Shown piece by piece: positions 12,622 through 24,868 of a stretch of 64,000 bases of DNA. The stretch covers positions 159,068,149 to 159,132,148 of the forward strand of contig CM042697.1 of the NCBI GenBank assembly GCA_023614405.1. The letters run 5' to 3'. The number at the start of each line of letters is the position of its first letter. Position 1 is the stretch's first letter. This DNA is from Avena insularis (lineage: Eukaryota; Streptophyta; Magnoliopsida; Poales; Poaceae). The notes beneath the pieces are model-generated. The model was not told where the DNA came from. It made no database searches and saw only the letters and a program-made list of their open reading frames with translations. Both the position numbers and the translations under genes were made by a program.

Positions 12622-13582
12622 AGTGTGTTGAAGTTATATGCTAGCCAAAAATCCTTCACTTACTAATTCCATTCTAAAATCTTCCATATCTTTGTGCAAA
12701 CTTAGTTGCTCCTTCAGAATCATAGAGTTCAGTCGACACGACAATCTACTAAGGGCATCTGCTACCACATTGGCTTTACCGGGGTGATTAGCTCTATCCA
12801 TCTCCTCTGCCTCATATTTAGCTCCTTCTGCGTGAAAATATAATTTAGGCTCTTGTGATCCGAATAAATCTCACAACAATTTCCCATAAGGTAATGCCTC
12901 CATGTCTTCAGGGCTAGAACTACGACTGCTAGTTCAAGGTCATGGGTAGGATAATTCTGATCATGTTGCTTTAGTTGTCAGGATAGATAAGATATGACCT
13001 TACCTTCTTCCATAAGCACACATCCGAGACCGATCTTGGATGCATCACAATATACATCAAAAGGCTTCGTAATATCTGACATGATTATGATTGGGGATGA
13101 GATCAATCTCTTCTTGAGTTCTTGAAAACTGGCTTCACATTTGTCCGTCCATTCAAACTTCTTATCCTTCTTCAGCAATTGGGTCATGGGTCTTGCGATA
13201 CTCGAGAATCCTTCTACGAACTTGCGGTAATATCCCGCTAATCCGAGAAATGCACGAACTTGGGTTTGAGTGGTTGGGGCTTGCCATTCTTCAACATCCT
13301 TCACCTTTGCAGGGTCAATGGCAAAGACTCTGGCTGATACAATATGTCCGAGGAATCCTACTTCCTGTAACCAGAATTCACATTTGCTAAACTTGGCATA
13401 CAACTGATGCTCTCTAAGGGTTCCAAGGATGGTCCTTAGGTGTAGCTCATGTTCTTCTTCTGATTTGGAATGGATCAGAATGCCATCGATGAAAACAACG
13501 ACAAACTTATCCAGGAAGTCCATAAAAATCGTATTCACGAGGTTCATGAAATAAGCGGTGGCATTGGTTAATCCAAAAGACA
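12622..13582 (-). pseudogene. Element A pol, RT C-terminal half and RNase H
   Basis: Frame 13582-12978 holds RT palm and thumb and the start of RNase H ([16 protein letters not shown]). The catalytic box is FIDG ([12 protein letters not shown]) instead of FIDD, so the second metal-binding Asp is lost. RNase H continues with one stop (SYLS then stop), [19 protein letters not shown] and SDHKSL. An internal deletion of about 29 nt then removes the segment before the [14 protein letters not shown] block. The deletion ends share TGAT, suggesting microhomology-mediated loss. The RT is cut at 13582 by B; its N-terminal part resumes at 46529. Confidence 0.88.
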
Positions 13583-14306
13583 TGTAACATCCCAGGATTA
13601 GCACCTAGAAATAGAGAGGACATAGGTTTGTGCATTGCATTCATGCATAAGAAAATCCAGGGAAATTTTCGCGCAAAACTAAAAGAGCTATGGAGGGATC
13701 GGGATCTCTCTTGTACTGAAGGAAACTTTGGAGCAAGTGCGATAGATTTCGACATGACCTTGTAGAATTCTTTGTTTTAGGGAAAATTTGTTCAAACATG
13801 TATTTGAATTTCAAATATGAAATTCAAATGAATTTATAAAATTCACAAATAAGAATTGGAAATATTTAATAACTTGAAATAAAATGATTACATAAATAAT
13901 ATAACAAGGATTCTTTATGAATATAAATATATGTGCATATAGTATTGTCTTTACAATTAGGAAATGAATAAGTAGGAAAAAGAATTTCATAATTGAAAAA
14001 AATAACAACATTCTTTATTACAACAATATATATGACATTGTCCTTACAAAAGAATTGTAAAATAAAAAATGAAATAAGTAAACTTTATTGAATTGAATAC
14101 AATAATACAATGTTTTTACAACATATAAAACAGAAAAATAAACTATAATATTTATTACAAAGGAATTCCTAAGCTAATGTTTTCTGATGTCCTTCAATAG
14201 TTGACATTTTCTTCTTCTTGATTTTCATTTCCTGCAAACTCAACAAAAAGAAGAAGAAAACAAAACAAAAATAAAATAAAAGAAGGATTAGTGGTTAGAG
14301 TTTTGC

Positions 14307-14436
14307 TCTCAGAATTGACATAGAAATGCTATGTCTAATTCATCATTGAGCTAAATTTTAGAAAGGGGCAAGTTTCACCAGATTGTAGCAACTGTTCATA
14401 TCAGTATTTATGCCTCAGGACACCCTCATTGGCTAT
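14307..14436 (+). repeat. Hairpin repeat unit 1, B 5' LTR
   Basis: Starts TCTCAGA, then a perfect 7-bp hairpin GACATAG-AAATG-CTATGTC (14317-14335), TCATCATTGAG, a variable stretch, then CTGTTC, and ends with GCCTCAG and CATTGGC. Units 2 and 3 have the same order of blocks. Confidence 0.8.
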
Positions 14437-15077
14437 CTAAGAATCCACTTGGCAACATCCAAAAATATAGATCAACTTCTGATAATACCAATTCAACCAA
14501 GCTGATCCACAACCAAATATCTTCCTAGTGAGACAATGAACCTGGGCTGGTAGCACATAAGCTAGCAGCTTACTCACTGCATGCAGCAGCTGTGCTGTCA
14601 AGCAATAAGGGCATCACAAAAGGTACAAAGGGGAGAGCAAAGCCGTAGCAGATAAACTAGGTTGATCAGAATATCTCCACACATTTTACCTAGTCCAGAA
14701 CTACCATCAGATCAATAGTTCATCACCAGGAACAACATCCATTCTTGCTCATCACCACAAGATCACCAATCTAGACCAAACCATCACACCATAGCTCTGG
14801 TTGCTCCCAGGAGCCATCCTAGAGCTAGGACAAGGAGAAATCAAGGCCAGATGTACCAAAGCAAGAATAATATCCAGCAGAATGGAAATAAAACAATCAA
14901 GATCCATCACAAGGGCAAGACAACAACAACAATAGATCAAGAGAAGCTGCAGATGATCTACAATCTCACCAAGTCAAGCTGATCTACTCTGCATATCAGG
15001 TTACCAACTTATAATAGTAATGGCACATGCTCATTTCATCTTTTAGAGCATAAGTTTTAGTGGGGAAAATATGAGGC

Positions 15078-15198
15078 TCTCAGATTGGTGTAGAAATGCT
15101 ACACCAGTATCATCATTGAGTTAGGAAAAACCATTCAAGCATCTATTTGTATATACAAACATAATCAGCCTCAGACCATGCATCATTGGCAGCCACAC
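15078..15198 (+). repeat. Hairpin repeat unit 2, B 5' LTR
   Basis: TCTCAGA, then hairpin TGGTGTAG-AAATG-CTACACCA (15086-15106), TCATCATTGAG, then GCCTCAGACC and CATCATTGGCAG. The stem bases differ from unit 1 on both arms while the AAATG loop is unchanged, so pairing is kept. Confidence 0.8.
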
Positions 15199-15283
15199 AT
15201 GAGTCTCTTTTTAGCTAGTCAAGCAGTCAAAGCCAACAAATAGATCATGTCCAGAAATCAGGCAACTAGCAACGGAGAGATTT

Positions 15284-15412
15284 CTCTCAGATCCACATAG
15301 TAATGCTATCTTGAGTCATCCTAGAGAGTTGGTAGTCAAACTTTAGTATCTGTTCCTATTAAGAGTTTGGCCTCAGCCTTTGCATCCTAGGCAGGGGCTA
15401 TAGCACACTTAT
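15284..15412 (+). repeat. Hairpin repeat unit 3, B 5' LTR
   Basis: CTCTCAGA, a weaker hairpin ATAG-TAATG-CTAT (15297-15309), TCATCCTAGAG, CTGTTC, then GGCCTCAGCC and CATCCTAGGCAG. The 3' LTR copy has a longer 6-bp stem, so this copy appears to have lost a pair by mutation. Confidence 0.75.
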
Positions 15413-16859
15413 ACTAATCATACCAAAGCCATAAAAGCATACAAATCATCTTTGCACAAACCAGCAAGCATGAAGGATTGCTGGGCACAAATCGAAAAGA
15501 ATTGGAATTGCACCTTAGGCACAATCCCAAACTCACTTCCACCAAACTCTCAATCTAGTCTTTAAACTAGAACATTAGCCCTTCATCAAGTTTGATAATA
15601 AATCATTTTCTTAGATATTCAAAAATATCTAAGAATCATTTTATATTTTAAAACAAAGATTCAGTTACACATTTAAATCAACAGCTACCCTCTCATATAA
15701 GTTTAGAAAAATTTAAATCATCTCCCTAGTCACATTTTCTTGGAATCAATCATTAAACTAATCACATCTGCAAGCCATCCCAAATGAAGCAAGCCACTAG
15801 ACTATAGTCATTCAAATTCAAATCAATATGGAACTATCCACCAACATATGCATTGATGGATAATTCATCCAAACTGAAGCACTAGACACTTAGTAGTATC
15901 TCATGTATCCCAGGAAAATCCTAATTATAGTAATGCCAACATCACTAAACCACCATCATCATATATCAGCACTCAACATCATGTGTTGGCTCAAAAGAGA
16001 CACCACACACCACTAAGCAGTGTCATCGACTCGATGGTCGGTCACAGAAAAGAACTTACTGAGGGTGCCGAGCACCTGGAGCGTAGGCGTGACGAAGCCA
16101 AAGCACAACACACCATTGAGGTTGCAGGGATGAAATCACCGTCGTCCCATCGAATGCAGCACTAACACATCACCATCACTCCCATACCACACCATCAACC
16201 ACACCACCCCAATAATCAGTCCAATAGGAGCAGATCAAAGTCGCTGGGGTTGCAGATACACTGTCGTCCCACCAAAATCTAGGTCAAAGGTTTGTCAACA
16301 CAAATAGACCAAGCATCAACAAATATTACTAGAGTTTTAGGGTTCCCAATAGGAAGGAGTAGAGAGGGAAGAAGGGATACATACCCGAGACGAACTCAAG
16401 CTCAGAGGGTATCAGGTCGGCGTGGGGAGCAACACGGCGGCACAGTGGGCACCGAAGAGCCTGCACCGTGCCGAGCCGTCTCACCAGTGGCAGTAACTCA
16501 CAGAGAACATCGCGGACGAGCAGCAGCACCACCAGAATCGACAGCCACCATACCATGGCAGAGCTAGGGTTTCCGATGAGTACGCATTAGGGGGCACGCA
16601 AGCCAAATCAATGGGGGGAAAGAAGAAGGAAGAGGTGGAGAGGCAGCACCAGCTTGCGTCGGTGCTAGTGGTGGCTAGCAGCGGTCGAGGCGACAAGCGG
16701 CGGCGCTGACGGCGGTAGCAGTGCCCAGGAACACGAGAGAGAGATCTAGTGGAGGAGAGAGGCTTCGGGAGGGATGGGGTGAGTACGGGCTGGGTCCGTT
16801 TGACCGATCCAGTACCCCCTCTGCTGGGCCAATTTGGCCCAATGTTGGGTACTAGACCC

Positions 16860-18250
16860 ATTTCAAAACAAAATAAGAAATGAAATAAAAGAAAAATAAA
16901 TAAATTACCAAAATAACATTTAAACATTTTTAGCTATAGAAAATTATAGAAAAATCATAAAAATATATTTAATATATTAAAATTATCACAAAAATAATAT
17001 CCACCTAAGAAAAATATAACTTTACTTATTTAAGTTAATAAAATGCAAATAAAGATTAAACACTATTAAATCTTAAGTAAAATTTCATAAAATAATAAAA
17101 ACTCCTAATAATAAATAAAAATCATTTGTGTGTATAAAAATAACCCTATTATTTTATAAAAATACTACCTTAGAGTTTTACAAATAAAATATAAATCAAA
17201 TATTTAAATACCCTTAATTATTTAAAGAATTTTATAAAAATAAAGGTAATACCTAAAAATAAATAAAATTCATTTTTAAGATATTTAATAAGTATATTTC
17301 ACGAGAAAAACACTATATATATTATTTAAGAATATTTTAAGATAAATTAAATTCATTACTTATACCCACTTTGTTAATTCTTAAAATTATTTCTTAAGTA
17401 AGGAATAATCCCATTTCCTTATAAAAACACTAAAACCTTTAAAGTTTGATTACTAAGTCTAAATCCATAATTAAAATAAAACATAAATATAACTATTAGC
17501 CTTTAAATGTTTTTTTAAAATTTTAAACTCAAATTAAACTCCTTTTACATAAATAGTATATATCACTCATGTATAAGGGAGTGAATAATATCCATTCCTC
17601 AACCACTCTTAAAAATGACTTTAAACTCAAATAAATTTGTAAGATCATATAATTATGCTCCCATTAATAAATTGCATATTATTATATTTATCTTTCACTT
17701 AAAATTAAAAGGGCTCATCCTTAATCATATTTGCTAAAACCCTAAAACTAGATACTACTCTAAAACTCATCACATCTTACAATTCACTTCTATTTTTATA
17801 GTTAACTTTGGTCTAAACAATCATAAACATCTCATTTGAAGTTTATTCATGTTTTAAAGTTAACTTTAGTCACTTGTATTGTCAATTAAAATATGTTAAC
17901 TTAACACCATTCATAACCATCACCAACCCTAATGTAAAACCTAACAAACTTTAAGACTAATTAACCTTAACTAAATACTAGTTTCTTCAAATGTTATTCT
18001 TTTTGCCACTTCACACAAAAAAGTCTATATTAGTTCCTTCAGCTCTTAAGAACTCAACTCAAGGACTTTTTATCCCGATCACTAGATAACAATTAATCAT
18101 AATCACATTATTCTATTAGTATTTGTATATTTCGAATTGTTAACACTTAAGTTCCTGATCAATGTCATTGCTTATGAAATAAACTTAAAGATAAACCTAA
18201 TCTTAAAGAAGATACCTAAGATCAACTTATTCAAAATACTAAGGGTTTCA
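16860..18250. other. Very AT-rich block within B 5' LTR
   Basis: About 1.4 kb dominated by AAAT/ATAA runs (for example around 16960 and 17090), next to a GC-rich block ending near 16800. The same block is present in the 3' LTR (about 43680-45010), so it belongs to the element. No gene. It could act as a nucleosome-poor or matrix-attachment stretch, which is speculation. Confidence 0.6.
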
Positions 18251-18673
18251 CTTTGGGAATTATAAAATTGCATAGCATTACTTATGCATAATGGCATCCT
18301 GCTTCTTTAAACATTAGTCCTTACCGGACCAATGATGCTGATTTCAGATATTGGATCTTCTATTATCTCAAAGACTGTGAGTGCATAATATTGCAATCAC
18401 AAAAGTCAATTTCACACTTGCTCATGTCCTTTGATTATTTTCTATAAAGTATTTTGCAAATCCAGTGTTGTAATCACCTGCATTTGAAAAAGGTCAGAAA
18501 ATACTATTTTCATAATAATATGCTTATAGATTATTTACCATGAGGTAATAATCTACTAGGAAAGTTTCGGTGATAAAGGAACATATTATCTAGGACTTAA
18601 CAACCAATGTCACCAGTGATTCTTGCGCCGTATATTACGCGTTAACCATGAGATTTGGAATGGGACGGAGAAG

Positions 18674-21600
18674 TGTCAACACTCGGGTTTTTATTTCCAG
18701 ATGCCTGTTATGCCATACATCGCAATCCCAGGATTACCATTTTTGCGAGACATAACAGAATTGGATACCACAGTACATCATCCATTACAAACCATACATA
18801 AGGTCTTACACAAATAAGGATCTCATGATCCAGTCTTAATACAACACAAGCAGCGGAATACGTAATAATAACGGTAGCGTAGGCGAAGCTCCATCTTGAG
18901 GTCACGAAATCTTGCGATGGGAGATGATCCTAGTTGTCGTAACCTTCCTGGGGTCCATCCTCCAGGTACTCCTCTTCATAGTCTAGCCATGGGAATAGCC
19001 AGGGACAAAGCCATGAGTACTCTTTAAGTACTCGCAAACTGATACTAACAAGTGAAGGGGGATTTTGTAGTACGACACTAGGCTCTAGGGTTGTTTTGCA
19101 AAAAGCCAGGTTTAACTATACTAAGTTCAGAAGCAAGAGAGCTAGTTGAAGTTTATAACACCTAAGTGGGAATTTGTATTTCATATCACAACTCTGGTGT
19201 GGTCAAGTCAAAATCTCAATCCATTTCACAAGTCATTTTGAAAACGTCTGACGGGGGAACAGTATGGCCACTCCAACTGTTCATAAGCGCGGACGCGGCT
19301 ATTCGAATAGTTTGACACTCTGTAGAGATTGTACACTTTCACCACAACATTCGATACATCCGTCAGGAACAAATCCTGAATTCACCATACTCAGTATGCG
19401 GACAATCAATCCTAACCTTTCAATTACACGCCCTAGTATAAGCACCTCTCCTGTGAGTTTGGCCTCCCAACCATGACCAACTGTCATCTTGGGTACTGCA
19501 CAGGTGGACAATCTTCACAAGGTAGCCTCAGCTCAGACCTTGGACGTGAGGGAACTAATACTAAGGTATATAAGTTGTGGTTGTACGATAAAATTGGAAT
19601 GGTATCGCATCCAGACAACCATCAGTTTTATAAAGGGCTAAGGCTCATGCCTCAACATTTTCATCACCGAAATCATCTGGTGTTTCGGAAACACATGTCC
19701 AAAACATTTCAATAAAATGATCCATCATTCCAAGGTTTTCATAAACATTTTTCCACCAAGTATTCCCATCTAAAGTTGATCAAGTTTTATGCTTTGCACT
19801 AGCATCTACAAGTGGGGGTAAGTACTAATAAGGGGTGGTAAACAAGTGGAGTGTTAACTAAGTTCAATCTCATGCCTTAGGATGACATCAAGATTGTCTA
19901 GCTTAGGACAAATTTTATGCTCCTTATGCAACCTTCATTTATCCTTAGTATCTACCATTTATTCCAGTAAACTCTAAGTAAGAGCTTTGATAAAGGAATA
20001 AAGTATAAAGCTTGCAAGTAAAACTAGGATTGGTTTATCAAGTGGTTATGATCATATATGCTTTAAGGCATATAGTTGGCATGGTAGCAAGCAATTATTA
20101 GCTGGCATAGGTCAACTTGATTAGTAAGGCTTGCTAAGTTAATAGCTTGCAAGTATTGGCTTGCATCAGTATCAGTATAAGCTGGCCGAATTGCAAGTGT
20201 TAGCTTGCACATTCAACTAGTAGTATTAGGCTTGCCTTGTGCAGAGCAGTGGTTGAAGCTCTCCTCGGCTTCTTCTTCGTAGTATCCTACTTCCTCCTCG
20301 TATCCTTGGTCAGTACTAGCATCTATAAATAAATACGAGGTACACAATCACCAAACAATACTTAACTACTTGTAATCATCACACACAAGGGTCCTATAGA
20401 TGATCTAGCATCATCACTAACATTACAAGATTAAAGCTTGGTTTAATTCCTTTTACTTTTAGAAAAGTAATTTCTACTCATTGAAAAACTACTTAAGATT
20501 TAATATTCTCCAAACCAAACATGGGATCATGTTGACACATGTCATCACCACATATTTTAGTCCATGAGAATGTGATTTAAAGTGGTGTCACAATTTAATA
20601 AGGTTTAACCTTTTATTTTAATTAAATAAAGTGACTAGAAATGCCTATGGGGCATTCTTTTATTACTTGGTCATTATTTTTGTAAGTAAACCTATATATT
20701 TTTACCAAGGATGATCTATAGATCCAAATGACTTGAATCCAACAGGTTTGGATTCAGCATTTCCAGACTTTTCTAACAAATTTGGTTTCATTCAATTTGG
20801 TTCACTGAATCGATCTGGGTTGATTTTTGAATCTAGGTGCAGAAGTGTGTTTGAAATAAAATGGAAAAGGTTAATTTTAAATGACTGGGCTGCGCGGGAA
20901 GCGATACTAGGCCGGCCTGCTAAGCACAGCGCTTACGCGGGCTGGTTAAGTCGCTTCCCCACGCGTTAGTGAGACGAGGGGGTGCGAAGCGGTATGGGGC
21001 GATGTGAGCCGTGGGATCTTGTTCTAATCTAACGGCTGAGGGTCGTCGTCCACGTCGGGCAACTCCGGCGAGACTGAAACCTAATGCGGTGGGTGAGGGT
21101 CGTTGGGGGCTCACCGGGGCTCAGGCAAGGGTCAGCGAGGCGGGCGAACAACAAAGTCGACGACGGCGAACCTCCTGGTACTGGCAGCTTCTCCTGGGGC
21201 GGCTCCAATCGCTGGCTCCCTTCTTCTCCAGCAGCGGCAGGCTCCGGTGAAATTCCGGCGATGCGCTGCTCTCCTTGCTCCGGGAACGGGTGGAACGATC
21301 AGTGAGGAGAGGGGAGTGAGGTGGTGTGAAGAGTTTGAGCGGGGGAGGCCTCTATTTATAGTCTTGACGACGAGACCGAACGGAATGGGCAGGCGACGGT
21401 GGTGACATGGCTACGGGCTTCTAGAGGCATGGCCGGCGGTGGCGATCGTTCGGTGGTCTCCTGGTGATGCTCTATGGATTTAATGTGCGTGTAGGGGCGG
21501 TGGCAAACGGTTGGGAACGCATGATGCTCTGCGAGGCAGAGGCGGCAAACTCGACGGTGAGCGGTGGCTGTGAGGCATGGGGCGGCAAACGGGGATGTCT

Positions 21601-22629
21601 GGCGGTCTCCTGGGACGCTGGTGATCGTGTATGCACGCGGCAAGGGCGGCACGCGGTCTGTGGGCTTCGGTCGAGGGTGGCGCTCTGGCGCATGCTCGGC
21701 ATGGTTGCTGGCGAGCTGGGCACGGTCTGTGCGTGTGGTCCAGAGGCTGGCATCGCTCGTGGCTGGGATAGGGAGTGGCGGTGGGGTGCTAGCTTGCTCC
21801 CAGACAAGGTTGGCGAGGCTAGTGCTGCTCCTAGCTTGCTGTCCACACTGGGGTGACATGGGTGGCTTTGGCTATTCACCATTGATGACATTGCCAAGCT
21901 TACAGTGGGGCTAGTGCTTAGTTAAGTTTGCTAGATGATCTACTAAGGTTGTTGTGAGCTAGAGAGGGAACCAGTTAGGCCAAATCACTGCTCACAATAG
22001 TGTTTGGATTTTGTTTGATTTGAATCTGCAAGGTGTTTGATGAAATGGCCGCATGAATTCAAGTTTTGAATTTTGAAAAGTTTTTTGGTGGGTGTGCTAG
22101 GTTGGTGCTGGTGAGTCTGCAGATGCTTGGGTTTTGAAAGTTGAGCTTGTTTGAGTGGTTTTTGAAAAAGTGGGACCTTCCCATATGATATAGATTCAAT
22201 TTTGAATTGTCATTTAAACTATGCATTTGAAAGTTTATGGATGATCACAAGGTGGGCCTTGATACTTTGTTATGAGTACTATCAAGGGGTGTAAAGATCC
22301 AAACAAGTTTCTGTTAAGTTCTGAAAGTTTGGGACAGCCAAAGTAGACATGGGAGTTAAATTGGTCAAAATGACCATTCACTCATTTTGTTTGTTTTTGA
22401 TTTATTTGTCTTTGGGAAAAGTTTGGGAATTGTTTAGATGATGTTTAATTCACCTAAGAATCCATTTACAAGAAAAGAAACACATAAACAAGGTAATTCA
22501 AAAGAATTCAAAATGGGATGCATACACACATGCATGCTTTCATATTTTTATTTTTTAAAAGTTTTTGTTAACCCTAATTTTGATGATTAGAGTTTGATGA
22601 TTCTAGTTTAATATTTTTGGGATGTTACA
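18674..22629 (-). mobile_element. Element D: solo LTR of the A/C family
   Basis: A single 3956-bp LTR flanked by target duplication AGAAG (18669-18673, 22630-22634) inside B's 5' LTR. It begins TGTCAACACTCGGG and ends TGTTACA on the plus strand, like the LTRs of A and C, so in family orientation it lies on the minus strand. No interior or second LTR is present, the classic product of recombination between two LTRs. The GC-rich middle (20900-21900) has several frames open on both strands; none is consistently kept in A and C. Confidence 0.95.
21352..21360 (-). promoter_or_regulatory. TATA box of solo LTR D
   Basis: On the minus strand this is TATAAATAG, followed by AGGCC. The position is conserved with the TATA boxes in the A and C LTRs. 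Confidence 0.65.
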
Positions 22630-23735
22630 AGAAGTCAGCTGGATCGGCTCCCTTTCGCATGCATTGGACACTGTTTTGGGCATTTGTAAGTTGCAGATCT
22701 TGGGTATAGCCATTTTATACGGGGGAAGTCTACCATGGATCTGGGCTTACAAAAGACAGATATCTAGTGTTAATGGTTGTTGCGTGTATCCAACTAACGT
22801 ATAGCCGTTTTATCCAACTAACGTGTATGCGGGGTCGCGGAAAAGGACAGTGATTGGCTTGGATCTTAGTCTGGGCCTCATACCAAGGAAGTGTGAATGA
22901 GCCTATATCTCGGATGTGCAACAAAGCTAAGATCTCTCATGGGTGAAGGCTGTTCCGGGAAGGAGCTGTAACTTACAAAGCTAAGATATCTCGAATGTGC
23001 AACGCACCTCTGCAGAGTGTAAGAACTGTAACTTGTTACTCCCTGTTCCGGGAAGGAGCTGCGAACGCTGCGGGAAAGGAACTCCATGAAAGTTCTGGTA
23101 AACCTGTGAAGGCTGATGGACAAAGTTTTTCAGAATAAAAGCAACCTTTGAAGAAATGTTTACGAAAACTTGCATTGCCTACGACCTATGTTCTATGGCC
23201 GTAGATAGTGCATCAAACACTTCTCTTTAGTGAATTTGCTGAGTACGCTCGTACTCAACGTATCTTCTTAACCCTTGCTAGATCTCGGAGAAACCAATGA
23301 CATTTCCAGGAAATAAGTCACTTGAAGAGTTGAAGATATCTAAGGGAGATCAACAGAGTCGAAGACCTTACCGGAATCTATCAAAGACAAGATGAAGCGC
23401 AGAATAGAAATAGAACTCCTAGAATCTAGAACCTACTTCTGTAGAATAATACTATAGTAGTACTTTCAAGCCTTATACATATATTAATAGTAGTACTTCT
23501 AAAGTAACTCCGAGTGAATCTTTCTGGTTCTTTCTGTATAATATTCCTCACTACCTGAGGAAGCTCTCTGGATCTTTTGTAATATGCTATATGTAATATA
23601 AAGTGTTGTCTTGGACCCGCGATGTTTCTGTTGTACCACTCTAAGGGATATAATGCGGATGGAACGGTGTTCCATTGGTCTTATATCAACAACTATAGTG
23701 TACTACACCATGCAGTGGTATGCTGGGTCACCGCA
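22630..23735 (+). repeat. Element B 5' LTR, segment 2
   Basis: Remainder of the LTR after D (22630-22634 is the duplicated target), ending GGTCACCGCA at 23735. It contains a local duplication absent from the 3' LTR: GTTCCGGGAAGGAGCTG occurs at about 22947 and again at about 23044, with AAAGCTAAGAT also repeated, adding roughly 75 bp. The final 200 bases contain TATAATATTCC and an AT-rich tract, possibly near the 3'-end formation site. Confidence 0.9.
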
Positions 23736-23737
23736 GT

Positions 23738-23750
23738 TGGTATCAGAGCA
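23738..23750 (+). other. Primer-binding site of B (initiator tRNA-Met)
   Basis: TGGTATCAGAGCA starts two bases after the LTR end and is complementary to the 3' end of initiator tRNA-Met. A, C and F use the same primer type. Confidence 0.9.
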
Positions 23751-24868
23751 TATGCTTTGACCTTAGGTTGGAAACCTAGTAAATGGGTAGAACTTGTAGG
23801 TTGGAAAGTGACTTTAGGAAGCCATCTTATCTACACTATATTTCCTTATACATGTGATGGATATTCACTTGAGAATAACCTTGTCACACCTTATAAAAGT
23901 TCTTAGATTACTTCTTTTCTTATTAATGATACTTATCTACTATTTAATTTAGGAAGTCCCTATCAAGTATTTCATAAGAAGGCAATATATCTTCTATTAG
24001 ACTATTCTATACTATAACTAAACTAGAGTAGTGTATCACCAAGTCAGAGTACCTCATAAGGGAGTAGTTAATCATGGTGTTATCTTACTAAGAGAAGCCA
24101 TGAAATGAAGTAAAACTTTGTTATTATCTTTATACTAGTGGTAAATACCAGGGGAGTATGCCTCAATACGTTAAACAACATGTTATTGTAGGGGAAGTAA
24201 CTAATGTTTTGTTTAACTAAAAGCTATTATATGAAGAATAGAATCTTATCAAGAGTAACAAATAGGGTTATGCTTATTTAACCCCATGTAATATGCCAAA
24301 TTTATAGGGAAATGAATGAAAAGGGAGTATTCTTGTAGTACAAGTAGATCTATATAGGTTATGAAACAGGTTAAAATTTGATAATTATTCGTTGTTATAA
24401 TAAATGTGCTTAGGGAAGTTAAGATTAGAAACAAAGGGTAGAAATGTGAGGATGATGTTTAGTATGTAACTCCAAGGATAATTAAGTTATAACCAATTAT
24501 AGAGTGATTTAACCAACTATCTCTAGAGTCGTATCAAATATTACCAAACGTTATTCCTTTGCAAATGGGCAAATGGTGTAATTTCAGAGGCCAAGAACAT
24601 TATGAGCCATACAAATAGGTATATAACGACAGAATTCCATACACTATATGTATCAAAATTGTAGTGTATAACATCAAAGCCTAAGTACAAGAGATGTTTT
24701 ACTCGAAGTATTGTTTCTACAGGCTTTTGATGTATGTTTGCTAGAGGTAATATTTGGATTTGTTGGATTTTATTGTGTGACTAGGTCTATGCATGAAGTT
24801 TGAACTTTATGGGCATATGCATGATGTTTCATGGAGTCCTTACTTGATGTACATGTGTAGAAGGGAAA
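23751..24868 (+). other. Element B leader between primer site and gag
   Basis: About 1.1 kb of AT-rich sequence without a supported gene. The open frame that crosses the LTR end (23622-23906) has no recognisable motif. The region is where packaging and dimerisation signals would be expected in a Gag-only element (inference). Confidence 0.55.

Larger units (their letters stand above)
13583..18673 (+). repeat. Element B 5' LTR, segment 1
   Basis: First 5.09 kb of the LTR, up to D. Contents: an AT-rich stretch (13790-14170), three hairpin-bearing repeat units (see separate entries), a region with two copies of a GGTTGCAG...GTCGTCCCA motif (about 16117-16150 and 16249-16278), a GC-rich block (16380-16800), a very AT-rich block (16860-18250), then mixed sequence. 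No gene is supported. The target of C in the other LTR is intact here at 14546-14550 (TGGGC). Confidence 0.93.
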
